Assembly: GCA_025175895.1 (NCBI GenBank)
Contig: CM045988.1
Location: forward strand, 15,343,647 to 15,407,646
Source of the DNA: Wurfbainia villosa
Lineage: Eukaryota; Streptophyta; Magnoliopsida; Zingiberales; Zingiberaceae
Direction of reading: 5' to 3'
DNA: 64,000 bases
The translations under genes were made by a program, and so were the position numbers. Every line of letters begins with the position of its first letter. Position 1 is the first letter of the stretch. The notes under the pieces were generated by a model. That model saw nothing but the letters and a program-made list of their open reading frames with translations, ran no database searches and was not told the DNA's origin. Shown piece after piece: positions 31,845 through 44,244 of this stretch.

Positions 31845-32318
31845 TTACTCAACCAAGTACATTCCAAGTTCTCTCCTAAGTGATGAAAATTCTACCTCGG
31901 GGAGAGCCTTGGTAAATATGTCGGCTAGGTTGGACTTGGATTCAATGTAATTAAGCTCAATGTCCCTCTTAGCCACATGATCTCTAATGAAGTGATGTTT
32001 CACCTCAATGTTCTTAGTCCTAGAGTGATGCACCGAATTTTTGGTCAAATTTATGGTGCTCAAATTATCACAAAATACTTTCATGTTGGAGTAAGATAGC
32101 TCATAATCTTCTAAGGTATGTTTCATCCATAGTAGTTGAGCTACACAACAACTCATAGCCACATACTCGGCTTCGGTGGTGGATAGGGCAACACAAGGTT
32201 GCTTCCTACTACTCCAACAAACTAGGGAGGACCCAAGGAATTGACATCCACCACTAGTACTCTTCCGATCCAATTTGCAACCGGCATAATCGGAATCGGT
32301 GTACCCAACCAAAATCAA
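31845..32318 (-). pseudogene. RE-G RNase H domain
   Basis: A 157-codon frame with the copia RNase H signature: VGYTDSDYAGC (catalytic Asp), STTEAEYVA, FCDNLSTI and the C-terminal SNLADIFTKALP. The catalytic acidic positions look intact. It is separated from the reverse transcriptase by a frameshift near 32320-32330. RNase H degrades template RNA during cDNA synthesis. Confidence 0.92.
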
Positions 32319-33180
32319 AAGACCTTGTCCTAGGGTACCATAGTCCTATATTTAGTGTGCCTTTAATATATCTTAAGTTTCTCTTAACGACAACTAAATG
32401 AGATTCTTTTGCACATGATTGGTACCTAGCACACATACCAACCATAAATAATATGTCGGGTCTACTAGCGGTTAAGTATAAAAGGCTACCAATCATGCTC
32501 CTATAGAGTGTAAGATCAATTTGTTTGCCTTCATTATCACTATCTATTTTTGTATTGGTTGCCATTGGAGTTGAAACTACCTTAGCATTTTCCAAACCAA
32601 ATTTCTTAATTATTTCCTTAGCATATTTGGTTTGGTAAATATAAATTCCTTCACTTGTTTGTTTAACTTGTAATCCTAGGAAGAAATTTAATTCCCCAAC
32701 TAGACTCATTTCAAACTCTTTTTCCATATTCTTAATAAAGTCATGGAGAAGTTCATCATTTGTTAACCCAAAAATAATGTCATCAACATATACTTGGGCT
32801 ACAAAGATGTCCTTTAATGTTGACTTTATAAATAGAGTTTGATCTACACTACCTCTCTTAAAGTCCTTAGAGATTAAGAAAGATGATAATCTTTCATACC
32901 AAGCCCGAGGAGCTTGTTTCAAACCATACAAAGCTTTCTAAGTTTGTATACATGGTTTGGATAGTCCATATTCTCAAACCCGGGAGGTTGTTCTACATAT
33001 ACCTCTTCCTTAATAAACCCATTTAGGAATGCCGATTTTACATCCATTTGATGGAGTTTGAAACCCATATAGGAGGCATACCCTAATAGTATCCTAATAG
33101 ACTCTAATCTAGCAACCGGGGCATATGTTTCATCATAGTCAAGTCCTTCAACTTGATTAAAGCCCCTTGCAACTAATCTT
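32254..33180 (-). pseudogene. RE-G reverse transcriptase, main part
   Basis: From the RE-H junction at 33180 the minus strand encodes EGLDYDETYAPVARLE and a QMDVKSAFLNG-type palm motif (about 33060-33040). The frame shifts near 32935, where one A of RKALYGLKQ is missing. The frame from 32931 then runs with YGLKQAPRAWYE and the catalytic YVDD (residues 48-51 of that piece), through ASRPDILF and the connection domain. It shifts again before RNase H. Confidence 0.9.
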
Positions 33181-35392
33181 TGTTAGTCATATATGAGAGA
33201 TGTCCTAAGGCAATCACCTTATGTATGAACCATTTATATGATAAATGAAGATTCACTATTTGAGTATACATGTTTAATGTATTTGATTGGATCTTAAACT
33301 CATTTACTGAATGTCCACGATACGATTCACAGCATGAGAGAATTTGTGATTGGATCACAACTAGTGAGTATCTCTACATGTGTAATTGTGATGTATCGGA
33401 ATTATCCTAGTCGATGAATTGATGGATTTGGACACCATCAATTCGCGAGACTAGCACGAGGTATACTCCTTGGTGTATCCAAGCGGTGATTCTCATGGCC
33501 GGAGACATTGTGATGTCCGGAGTTAATCGTGGATGCTAGTTATGGTAACTAGTTCATTGGAGTGACCACCGTAAGACTTCATATGGTTCTCTGCATATAT
33601 AGATATGTCAATGAAGTTCTTCTTGTGGCTTAAGTGCGATGTTCCTTTGACTTGGTATTCAAGTCATCTTGATCATGGAGACTTATGCTTTGACATCTTA
33701 AGCAAACATCTCGAGGAGATGTGGACCCGGATGATTGGGTATAAGTCGAAGTGATCAAGGTGTTTGAATAGCCTATAAAGGATTCACCACTCCTTGCGAG
33801 GAGATGTATACCCATGGCCTCTCGTCGGATTGTTACTAAAGTCTTTGGCCAAAGCATTACATGTTTAGAGTAAAGTACTCTTCGATACATGTGGAGTAAC
33901 TAGAATCCGTAGGACAAGGAAATGATACTTGGGCTAGGTGTGACGTAGTCAGCCTAGTGGGGACTGACACAATAGACCATGTCCTGAACCAAGTGGGTAT
34001 AAGATGAGTGAAGGGAATGGGGCATGATTCATTCGAGCTACTGAAGGGTTTCAGAAATAGTTCTGGATCAACCGTTGATCTTTTCGGTTAATTGGGGATC
34101 ATGATGTACTACTAGGTGCCACTCATGATCGTTCTATAATTAATGGTTAATTATAGACGGCCAACATAAACCGAGAACCTATTTGGTCACACGACAATGA
34201 GTGTAATCCAAAGGATTTAAAACGAGCTTGAGAATGGGATTCTCGCATCGAGAAACTATGTTTGGTTGGACCAAACATAAAGCGAGCATGAAATTGTTTC
34301 AGTCGCAATGGAAGCGTGGATGGGCCGTGTCTTATGAAGACATAATGGATGGACCAAAATGGTTTGGTTCTAATCCAATGGATGAGAATAAACCAAAGGG
34401 TTTGGTTTATATTAAACGAATGAACCAAAGGTTGGTTCGGTTCGTTTTAACTTAAAAAAAACCATCATGATTTGGTTTATTTTAACTTATCATAATGGAG
34501 CGGGTTAACAGGCTTTATGGATATGATCCATTAACCATTAAGAGAATTAGTTCTCTATAAAATAGGGCTTAAACCCTAATCCAAAACCCTAATCTATTTT
34601 TGGCCGCCCAACATAGAGTTGCCGCCCACCCCTTGTTGGTGAATTCGGCGCCCAACCCTAAGTGCCGCCGCCCAGCTTTTGTGCCGCCGTCCAAGTCCTT
34701 GCCGGCGACCAAGCTTCAGCTGGTGAACACTCCGGCGACCCTCCGGTGATCCCCTATAGGTTTGGCATCAAGGTGAGGCTTTTCTTTCCTTGGTTGGCCG
34801 GCGCCTATATCCTCCACCAAGCTGTCCAGTTTTCTGGACAGCTTCTCCTCCTCTCGTCGGAGCGTCGTTTGGACGACGGTTAGTGCTCCGACAGCGGCTA
34901 ACTTACCGGGGATTTGATCTCCGGTAATCCTCTGAGGTGGAGGACGAAGGATTCGTCAATTGGTTGACGAATACTTCTCCGGAGAAGCGAGTTTTGAGGA
35001 CTCGTTTTTGGATCCGAATTTGGATTCGGATCGTGATCATCTCTCGATCACGTTGTCTTCAACACGAGGCTAGTAACCCGTACGAAGACGAAGCTCGTGA
35101 CTTAGTGAAGTCATCCCGAGGAGCTCGGCGTGGATACGGATAGAGACGATTCTTACGAGGATCGTTCCGGTTGATGCCGTTCCCGCTACACGTCATACGA
35201 AAGGTATAACGTAGATAAATTTCTTTTATTGCAAATTTTAATTTACGGTTATGTCTACACTTGTTGTAATAGCATGCGTGTGTTGTGTGTGTTGTAATAA
35301 ATATAGATTTATTATTTTTAATTGCTTCCGCTGTGCTCATGTTTACGAAACATGATCGAACACACACACGCCGCGGTGCCGGAAACCCAACA
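33181..35392 (+). repeat. RE-H 5' LTR
   Basis: 2212 bp. TATAAAAT at 34556-34563 is followed by a GCCGCC-rich transcribed part. Compared with the 3' LTR it lacks several 1-3-base pieces around CG-containing motifs (for example at 33583, 33655 and 33712). Confidence 0.95.
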
Positions 35393-35393
35393 G

Positions 35394-35406
35394 TGGTATC
35401 AGAGCC
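35394..35406 (+). other. RE-H primer binding site
   Basis: TGGTATCAGAGCC, one base after the LTR; initiator tRNA-Met type. Confidence 0.93.
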
Positions 35407-36106
35407 CAGGTTGTGTTTCGACATAATCGTAAAAATGGTTTTGCGATAGTCATAATGTATTTCTGGAAATTTTCTAATTTTGGAAATTTAGAAGTATTTA
35501 TGGAAATTTTTGGGTTGTTGGACTCTCTCCAAGCCCGGCTCGAACCCGAATATGTTCAAACCATGGAATAGTTTAATACTAATATGGTAAGAGTCAGAGG
35601 TCAATCGTTAGCTTTGGTTGTTGGACTCTCTCCATGCTGGGCTAATTGGTTGAATGCGCTCTAACCATATTAAAACTATTTCCCGATTAATGGGTTGGCC
35701 TTAACCTGGAGCATCGGCTTGTTGGACTCTCTCCAAGGTCGATGTAAAGGGAGGTGAAGTTGGGTGCTATGCATATGATGCATACTTATTAATGTGTTAA
35801 CAACCCGATGTATGTGTGAACATTCAATTAGTTGATAGCACATTGTGATAGTTGCATATACGTGATATGCAATCGGTATAGAAGATACCTACCGTTATAG
35901 TTATGAATGGCTTGTTGGACTCTCTCCAAGGTTGTTCATATCTATGATGGATATCAGCCCATTCGGAGATGGACCTACGATCTCTCGAAGTGATTTTGGG
36001 GTTTTTGAAATTCAAAAAATGAATGAGATTTATAAATGTATATTGATGCATTTTAAAATCATCTTTCTCATATATGCTCATTTTGTATTTCTAAGATTGA
36101 TCATGA
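35407..36106 (+). other. RE-H untranslated leader with four hairpin repeats
   Basis: About 0.7 kb, noncoding. TTGGACTCTCTCCAAG or a near copy occurs at 35518-35533, 35621-35635, 35722-35737 and 35915-35930. TTGGA and TCCAA can pair around a CTCTC loop. The position between primer site and gag suits an RNA packaging or dimerisation signal; that function is inferred. Confidence 0.75.
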
Positions 36107-36983
36107 TGTCTTTGAATTGCGTTCCATTTTGGATTCGAATAAATTTACTGGGCTGAGCTTCATGGACTGGCTTAGAAGCTTGAGAATTGTTCTCAAGGTT
36201 GAAAAGCTTGCAAATGTCCTCGAAGCGCCTCTTCCCACCCGTCCTAGTGACGATGTAACTCTGGACCAATTGTTAGCCTATCAGAAATATGTGAGTGATT
36301 CTGAACAAATGAGTTGCATCATGCTAGCCACGATGGAACCCAAGATACGAAAGCAGCATGAGCATATGGATGCTCATATCGTAGTCCTTCATCTTTGTGA
36401 GTTGGTTGATGAGCAAGTGAGATTCGAAAGGTTCGAAGTCTCAAAGCTCCTCTTCACCTCTGAGATGCTAGGAGGTTCATCTGTGGTACTGCTCAATATG
36501 CTGAAGACTGTGGATTCTTCTGAGAAGCATGAGCAGGGGATGGTGCTGTTAGTTGATTCCTCGAAGAAAGGTTCTAAGAGGAAGTCAAAGGAACAGCAAA
36601 AGGGAAAGAAGAGAAGGGCTAAGAAGGTAGAACTAGCACAAAAGGAAACTTGCCATCATTATGGCAAGGAGAGCCATTTGCGAAGAAAGTGCAAGATTTA
36701 TCTTGAGTCCATGAAGAAGGATAAGGCATCGGATGCCCCATCTTCTTCAGATATCTTCGTTATTGATTGTCATTCTATTTCCTCAAACACTTGGGTATTG
36801 GATACTGGGTGTGGCTCACATATATGTAATGACATACATGGGCTAAGGAATAGAAGAAGACTCGTCAAGGGAGAGTCAAATTTACGTGTTGGGAATGGAG
36901 CAAAGGTTGCTTCACTCGCCATCGGAACGTATTTGTTGAAACTCCCCGCAGGACTTGTCTTAGAACTGGACAATTGCTTTTAA
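36107..36983 (+). pseudogene. gag: RE-H gag-protease
   Basis: The likely start is the ATG pair at 36104-36109. One base is out of phase within the first codons, since the downstream frame (from 36117, RSILDSNKFTGLSFMDW) is shifted relative to it. The Gag domain is followed by a basic KKGSKRKSKEQQKGKKRRAK tract, then a zinc knuckle that is damaged: CHHYGKESHLRRKC has Tyr where the second Cys is expected. The protease reads TWVLDTGCGSHIC with an intact D-T-G. A TAA at 36981-36983 ends the frame; the same frame continues 3' of it as pol. Confidence 0.88.
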
Positions 36984-39845
36984 GTTCCTTCGATGATAAA
37001 GAACATCTTTTCTATTTCTTGTTTAAATAGAAATGGATACCATTTGACTTTTAGTAACAATTGTTGTTACATAACTTTGAATGGAGTTCTTTATGGGACT
37101 GGAACTTTAAGCAATGGTATCGGTGACATTTTCAATATCGAAGCGAGCAACACGCATGCTCGAAAGGATAATCAAATAGACTCCTATATGTGGCATTGTC
37201 GTCTTGGCCATATAAGCAAGAAACGCATATCCGAATTACACCGATGTGGAATTCTGGAATCGTTTGAATTGGATTCATACGATACATGCGAATCATGCTT
37301 AAAAGGCAAGATGACTAAGTTACCTTTTACTGGAAAAGGTGAACGAGTGGGAGAGTTACTAGGTCTAATACATATTGATGTATGTGGACCTATGTCAACT
37401 CAAGCATTAGGAGGCTATAGCTACTTCATTACCTTCACCGATGTTCACTCAAGGTTTGGGTATGTGTTCTTGATGAAACACAAGTCTGAAGCCTTTGAAA
37501 GGTTCAAAGAATTCAGAAATGAAGTAGAGAAACAACATGACAAGAGTATTAAAATACTTCGATCGGATCGAGATGGTGAATACTTAAGTCAAGAGTTTCT
37601 TGATTATCTAAGAGACAATGGCATATTGTCTCAATGGACTCTGCCCTATACACCACAGCATAATGGTGTATCTGAGAGGCGTAACCGGACCTTGTTGGAC
37701 ATGGTCAGGTCAATGATGAATCATGCGACTCTTCCCAAGTCCTTTTGGGGTTATGCACTTCAGACAGCTGTTTACTTGTTAAACAGAATGCCTACCAAGG
37801 TAGTCTCTACTACTCCATATGAGATATGGGCTAGTAAGAAACCTCATGTATCTTACTTGAAGATATGGGGTTGTCCTGCTTATGTGAAGCGGACTGTATC
37901 AGACAAACTGGATGCTAAGTCTGATAAATGTCTATTTATTGGATACCCTAAGGAAACAAAGGGTTACCAATTCTATCATCCTGTGGAACAAAAGGTGTTT
38001 GTTTCAAGGCATGCTGTGTTTCTAGAGAAAGAGTTTCTCTTGCAAGAAAATAGTGGGAGTGTCGTCGAGCTTGAGGAGGCTCGAGAGACTCAAATAGACA
38101 TTGATGAGATACCTGGTGAAGCACAACAGCCGACAACTCATAGTGATGAGCAATCGGCTGGACCTATTGTAACACCACATCTTTGTAGATCTGGTAGAAC
38201 ACGCAATATTCCTGAGAGATATGGATTTCTCGTAAGTGAATCGAACGACGTGTTACTCATTGATGATGAGGAGCCTACCAGTTATGAAGAAGTGCTGACA
38301 AGTTCAGAAAGGGATAAGTGGCTTGGTGCCATGAAGTCGGAAATGGATTCCATGTACGAAAACCAAGTTTGGAACTTGGTTGACCCACCTAAAGGCATAA
38401 AGCCTATAGGGTGCAAGTGGGTTTTCAAGAAGAAAACCGACATGGATGGTAATGTGATTGCCTATAAGGCTAGATTGGTGGCGAAAGGATATCATCAAAA
38501 ACAAGGTGTTGATTATGACGAAACCTATTCGCCTGTAGCTATGCTTAAATCCATTCGGATGCTCCTGGCCATAGTGGCTCATTATGATTATGAGATATGG
38601 CAGATGGATGTGAAAATAGCTTTCCTTAATGGAAACCTGCTTGAGGACGTGTATATGATACAGCCTGAGGGTTTCACATCGGTTGACAAAACCAAGGTAT
38701 GCAAATTGCGACGATCCATTTATGGATTGAAGCAAGCATCCAGGAGCTGGAATATCCGTTTTGATGAGACAATCAAAAAGTTTGATTTCTCACAAAATCC
38801 AGACGAACCTTGTGTGTACAAGAAGGTTAGTTGGAGTGCAGTCGTGTTCCTAGTATTGTATGTCGATGACATATTACTTATAGGAAACGATGTGTCAATC
38901 TTACAGTCAGTTAAGGTTTGGTTATCCAAGACATTCTCCATGAAAGACCTGGGAGAAGCAACCTACATCCTTGGGATTAAGATCTATAGAGATAGATCGA
39001 AACGGTTGCTTGGTCTTTCGCAGTCTACATATATAGACCGAGTGCTAAAGAGGTTTAGCATGTCGGAATCCAAGAAAGGTTATCTACCCATCAGGCATGG
39101 GGAACACCTTTCGAAGTCTATGTGTCCGCGCACAGAAGACGAGAGGATTTGCATGAGTAAGATTCCCTATGCATCCGCAATAGGATCTATCATGTATGCT
39201 ATGTTATGTACGAGGCCCGATGTATCGTACGCTCTGAGTGTCACGAGCAGATACCAATCCGATCCAGGAATGGATCATTGGGCGGCTATTAAGACGATCC
39301 TTAAGTACTTGAGAAGAACTAAGGATGTGTTCCTAATATATGGAGAAGGGGACATGGTGATACGCGGGTATACGGATGCCAGCTTCTAGACAGACAAGGA
39401 TGATTCCAGGTCTCAGTCTGGATACGTGTTCACCTTGAATGGGGGCGCAGTGAGTTGGAAAAGTTCCAAACAAGAGACTGTAGCGGATTCTACCACTGAG
39501 GCAGAATATATTGCAGCTTCGGAAGCAGCAAAGGAAGCGGTTTGGATCAAGAAGTTCGTTCATGAACTTGGTGTGATTCCGGCCATTGTTGAAGCAATAC
39601 CGGTCTACTGCGACAACAATAGAGCAATTGCACAGGCGAAAGAGCCAAGGTCTCATCAACGATCCAAACATGTGCTTCGCCGCTATCATCTTATCAGAGA
39701 GATCATAAGTAGGAACGAAATACAAATCGAGAAAATTCCCACTGAAAGGAACTTAGCGGATCCTTTGACTAAAGCATTACCTCAAAGTAAGTTTGAGGGT
39801 CATGTTAGAGCTTATGGTATTGGATACCGTAGCGATTGGCATTAG
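36984..39845 (+). pseudogene. RE-H integrase-reverse transcriptase-RNase H, one internal stop
   Basis: The main open piece, 36993-39389, is 798 codons. In it: integrase HHCC (H68, H73, C99, C102), catalytic D129, D192 and E228 (spacing 35), then FWGYALQTAVYLL. Reverse transcriptase has QMDVKIAFLNG (about 537-547), SIYGLKQAS and YVDD at 623-626. RNase H starts with GYTDASF before a TAG at 39387-39389, probably from CAG. The same frame continues 39390-39845 with STTEAEYIAASEAAKEAVW, YCDNNRAI and NLADPLTKALP. All catalytic residues look present. Confidence 0.95.
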
Positions 39846-39848
39846 GCC

Positions 39849-39859
39849 AAGTGGGAGTC
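39849..39859 (+). other. RE-H polypurine tract
   Basis: AAGTGGGAGTC directly before the 3' LTR; plus-strand primer. Confidence 0.88.
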
Positions 39860-42085
39860 TGTTAGTAATATATGAGAGATGTCCTAAGGCAATCGCCTTA
39901 TGTATGAACCATTTATATGATAAATGAAGACTCACTATTTGAGTATACATGTTTAATGTATTTGATTGGATCTTAAACTCATTTACTGAATGTCCATGAT
40001 ACGATTCACAGCATGAGAGAATTTGTGATTGGATCACAACTAGTGAGTATCTCTACATGTGTAATTGTGATGTATCAGAATTATCCCTAGTCGATGAATT
40101 GATGGATTTGGACACTATCAATTCTGTCAAGACTAGCACGAGGTATACTCCTTGGTGTATCCAAGCAGTTGATTCTCACTAGCTGGAGACATTGTGATGT
40201 CCGGAGTTAATCGTGGATGCTAGTTATGGTAACTAGTTCATTGGAGTGACCAGCCGTAAGACTTTATATGGTTCTCTGCATATATAGATATGTCAATGAA
40301 GTTCTTACTGTGGCTTAAGTGCGATGTTCCTTTGACTTGCGGTATTCAAGTCATCTTGATCATGGAGACTTATGCTTTGACATCTTAAGCAAACATCTCC
40401 GAGGAGATGTGGACCCGGGATGATTGGGTATAAGTCGAAGTGATCGAAGGTGTTTGAATAGCCTATAAAGGATTCACCACTCCTTGCGAGGAGATGTATA
40501 CCCATGGCCTCTCGTCGGATTGTTACTAAAGTCTTTGGCCAAAGCATTACATGTTTAGAGTAAAGTACTCTTCGATACATGTGGAGTAACTAGAATCCGT
40601 AGGACGAGGAAATGATACTTGGGCTAGGTGTGACGTAGTCAGCCTAGTGGGGACTGACACAATAGACCATGTCCCGAACCAAGTGGGTATAAGATGAGTG
40701 AAGGGAATGGGGCACGATTCATTCGAGCTACTGAAGGGTTTCAGAAATAGTTCTGGATCAACCGTTGATCTTTTCGGTTAATTGGGGATCATGATGTACT
40801 ACTAGGTGCCACTCATGCTCGTTCTATAATTAATGGTTAATTATAGACGGCCAACATAAACCGAGAACCTATTTGGTCACACGCACAACGAGTGTAATCC
40901 AAAGGATTTAAAACGAGCTTGAGAATGGGATTCTCAGACCGAGAGAAACTATGTTTGGTTGGACCAAACATAAAGCGAGCATGAAATTGTTTCAGTCGCA
41001 ATGAAAGCGTGGATGGGCCGTGTCTTATGAAGACATAATGGATGGACCAAAATGGTTTGGTTCTAATCCAATGGATGAGAATAAACCAAAGGGTTTGGTT
41101 TATATTAAATGAATGAACCAAAGGTTGGTTCGGTTCGTTTTAACTTAAAATAAACCATCATGGTTTGGTTTATTTTAACTTATCTTAATGGAGCGGGTTA
41201 ACGGGCTTTATGGATATGATCCATTAACCATTAAGAGAATTAGTTCTCTATAAAATAGGGCTTAAACCCTAATCCAAAACCCTAATCTATTTTTGGCCGC
41301 CCAACATAGAGTTGCCGCCCACCCCTTGTTGGTGAATTCGGCGCCCAACCCTAAGTGCCGCCGCCCAGCTTTTGTGCCGCCGTCCAAGTCCTTGCCAGCG
41401 ACCAAGCTTCAGCCGGTGAACACTCCGGCGACCCTCCGGTGATCCCCTATAGGTTTGGCATCAAGGTGAGGCTTTTCTTTCCTTGGTTGGCCGGCGCCTA
41501 TATCCTCCACCAAGCTGTCCAGTTTTCTGGACAGCTTCTCCTCCTCTCGTTGGAGCGTCGTTTGGACGACGGTTAGTGCTCCGACAGCGGCTAACTTACC
41601 GGGGATTTGATCTCCGGTAATCCTCTGAGGTGGAGGACGAAGGATTCGTCAATTGGTTGACGAATACTTCTCCGGAGAAGCGAGTTTTGAGGACTCATTT
41701 TTGGATCCGAATTTGGATTCGGATCGTGATCATCTCTCGATCACGTTGTCTTCAACACGAGGCTAGTAACCCGTACGAAGACGAAGCTCATGACTTAGTG
41801 AAGTCATCCCGAGGAGCTCGGCGTGGATACGGATAGAGACGATTCTTACGAGGATCGTTCCGGTTGATGCCGTTCCCGCTACACGTCATACGAAAGGTAT
41901 AACGTAGATAAATTTCTTTTATTGCAAATTTTAATTTACGGTTATGTCTACACTTGTTGTAATGGCATGCGTGTGTTGTGTGTGTTGTAATAAATATAGA
42001 TTTATTATTTTTAATTGCTTCCGCTGTGCTCATGTTTACGAAACATGATCGAACACACACACGCCGCGGTGCCGGAAACCCAACA
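39860..42085 (+). repeat. RE-H 3' LTR
   Basis: 2226 bp, near-identical to 33181-35392, TATAAAAT at 41249-41256, ends CCCAACA next to ATCTT. Most differences from the 5' copy are 1-3-base indels in its first third. Confidence 0.95.
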
Positions 42086-42090
42086 ATCTT

Positions 42091-42732
42091 GCCTTATTCC
42101 TAGTAATATTCCCTTGGTCATCTAGTTTGTTCCTAAAGACCCATCTTGTAGTAATGATGGTGTTTTCATTAGGTCTAGGAACTAACTCTCATACTTGACT
42201 CCTTTCAAATTGAGTCAATTCATCTTGCATTGCTAAGATCCAATCCAGATCAAGTAATGCATCTTTGATTGTTTTGAGCTCAATTTGAGAAATTAGAGCT
42301 ATATGACTAGTGGGATCCCTATGAAATGACCTAGTCCTAACACCTTGAGATAATTCACCCACAATTTGATCTAAAGGGTGATTTTGATGAACTCTTATGG
42401 TTCTAGGAGGTGTATTAATTTGAGTTTGATCATAATTAATCTCAATCCTTTGCTCATCATCGGAATCACCTCTTACTCCCCCTTGATTCAATCCTCCCCC
42501 TTAATCATTACCCCCTAAGGTTAAATCTTGAAATTGTTGGGTAATTTCTTGATTTTCATTATTAATATCATCATCAATAGGGGATTTCCTAGGGTATGTA
42601 TTGGAAGTTTCATCAAATTGGACATTTGAAGATTCTTCAATCTTTTGAGTCCTTTTATTGTAAACTCTATACCCTACACTAGTGGATAAGTATCCAACTA
42701 GGATTCCCTCATCCGCTTTGGACTCAAACTTA
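42091..42732 (-). pseudogene. RE-G integrase C-terminus and reverse transcriptase N-terminus
   Basis: Minus-strand segment between RE-H and the CACTA element. It starts with the conserved KADEGILVGY-type integrase C-terminal motif (about 42725-42690). A variable linker follows, including NNENQEITQQFQ and a 100-codon open piece (42491-42189) ending ALLDLDWILAMQDELTQFER, the usual start of copia reverse transcriptase. A stop at 42189 precedes NTIITTRWVFRNKLD. Confidence 0.82.
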
Positions 42733-42744
42733 CACTACAAAAAA

Positions 42745-43440
42745 TTAAGTATTTGGCGACAAATTTTGCAACAAATTTTGAATAAAAATTTGTTAAAAAA
42801 TTTGTTTGCAACGAAATTTGCAACAAATTTTTTTTCGTTGGAAATAATTCGCCGCAAAATTTGGCAACGAAAACAAAAAATTCGTCGCAAAAATTGCAAC
42901 GAATAAAATTTTCGTTGCAAAATTCGTCGCTAAATTTGGCGACGAAAATAATTATTTATCGCCAAATTTGGCGACGAAACTAAGTTCGTTGCCAAATTTG
43001 CATCAAAATATAGTTCGTCGCTAAATTTGCGACGAAAAAATAATTCATCGCCAAATCTGCGACAACAAAATAATTCGTCGCAAAAATTTGACGACGAAAA
43101 TAACTATTCATCGCCAAATTTGGCGGCGAAAATAACTATTCATCGCCAATTTTGGCGACGAAATTAATTATTAGAAATTTGGCGACATAAACATAAATGT
43201 CGCCAAATCTGCGATGAAAAAAAAGGTCTTCGCAAATATTTGGTGACGAAAATAACTATTCGTCACCAAATTTGGCAACAAATATTTATATTCGTCGCCA
43301 AATCTACGACGAAAATACAGTTCGTCGCAAAAGTCTAATAAACAAATTTTCATGAATAATAATAAATTTAGCGACGAAATTTTTTTCGTCACCAAATCTG
43401 CGACGAAAACAAAAAATTTGTTGCAAAATATTCATTCTCA
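42745..43440. repeat. Left subterminal repeats of the CACTA element
   Basis: Many copies of AATTTGGCGACGAAA and its reverse complement TTCGTCGCCAAATTT, in both orientations, spaced about 20-50 bp. Such repeats bind the EnSpm-type transposase or its partner protein. Confidence 0.88.
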
Positions 43441-44244
43441 GTCGACTGAAAAATACCATCGATCGACGTGTGACTCGCTATCGGTCGATTGGCTATCGAA
43501 GATTCTGTAAGGTGCTACAGTAAATCAGTTGACTGATAATGTTCCATCAGTCAACTTGTGGATTTTCCAATCGACTAGCGTTGTAGATTTTTCAAAAAAA
43601 ATATATTTTTGTCGCCAAATTAATTTAAAAAAATATGAAAAAAAATACTATTATATAATTTATTATTTTTATCTGTTTTTACAATTTGTATTCGAAACAC
43701 ATATAACAATATATAAAAATTCACATATCAAATTTGATAAACACAACTAATCTTTCAAAATGATTCATCAATACAAATAATAAACTATTAATCGTATGAA
43801 ATTTATAATACAAAAATATCGAATGTAACCGTACTAGTCAAGAAATATTTAGGTATAAAATTGAAACATAACTACGCTCAACTCTCGCGTATATTTCCTC
43901 TCAACAATTGATTTTTACTGGAGAAAGAGATCCTGCAGCTAGAGAACCGAAGATCCTATTGTAACAGGAGAAGGAGATCTTGTAGTTGGAGCTAGAACCA
44001 GAAAATTCAACAATTGGAGAGATCTGTGTGGGAAGAGCCCGAATACACATGTCCATCACTATTCCATCTATAACTGTCACGTCAAAACTATCAATCATAA
44101 TTATTAGAATAATAAAGTAAAAAAGATTCACATATTCATCGAATGTATAATGAATAATATGAAAAAAATTATCATATTTTATTTGCAATACTAGATGCCG
44201 AAATAATCTACCAATATATCAAATAAATTCTCTGACATCTTATA

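Larger units (their letters stand above)
33181..42085 (+). mobile_element. RE-H: Angela/Tork-like copia retrotransposon, least decayed
   Basis: 8905 bp, LTRs 33181-35392 and 39860-42085, perfect ATCTT duplications (33176-33180 and 42086-42090). TGTTAGT...CCCAACA ends, primer site at 35394, polypurine tract at 39849. The gag-pol frame has only one early frameshift and two in-frame stops. The pol sequence is closest, by recall, to Angela/Tork elements (KMTKLPFTGKGER, RNRTLLDMVRSMM). It is inserted in the RE-G reverse transcriptase and is among the younger insertions. Confidence 0.95.
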
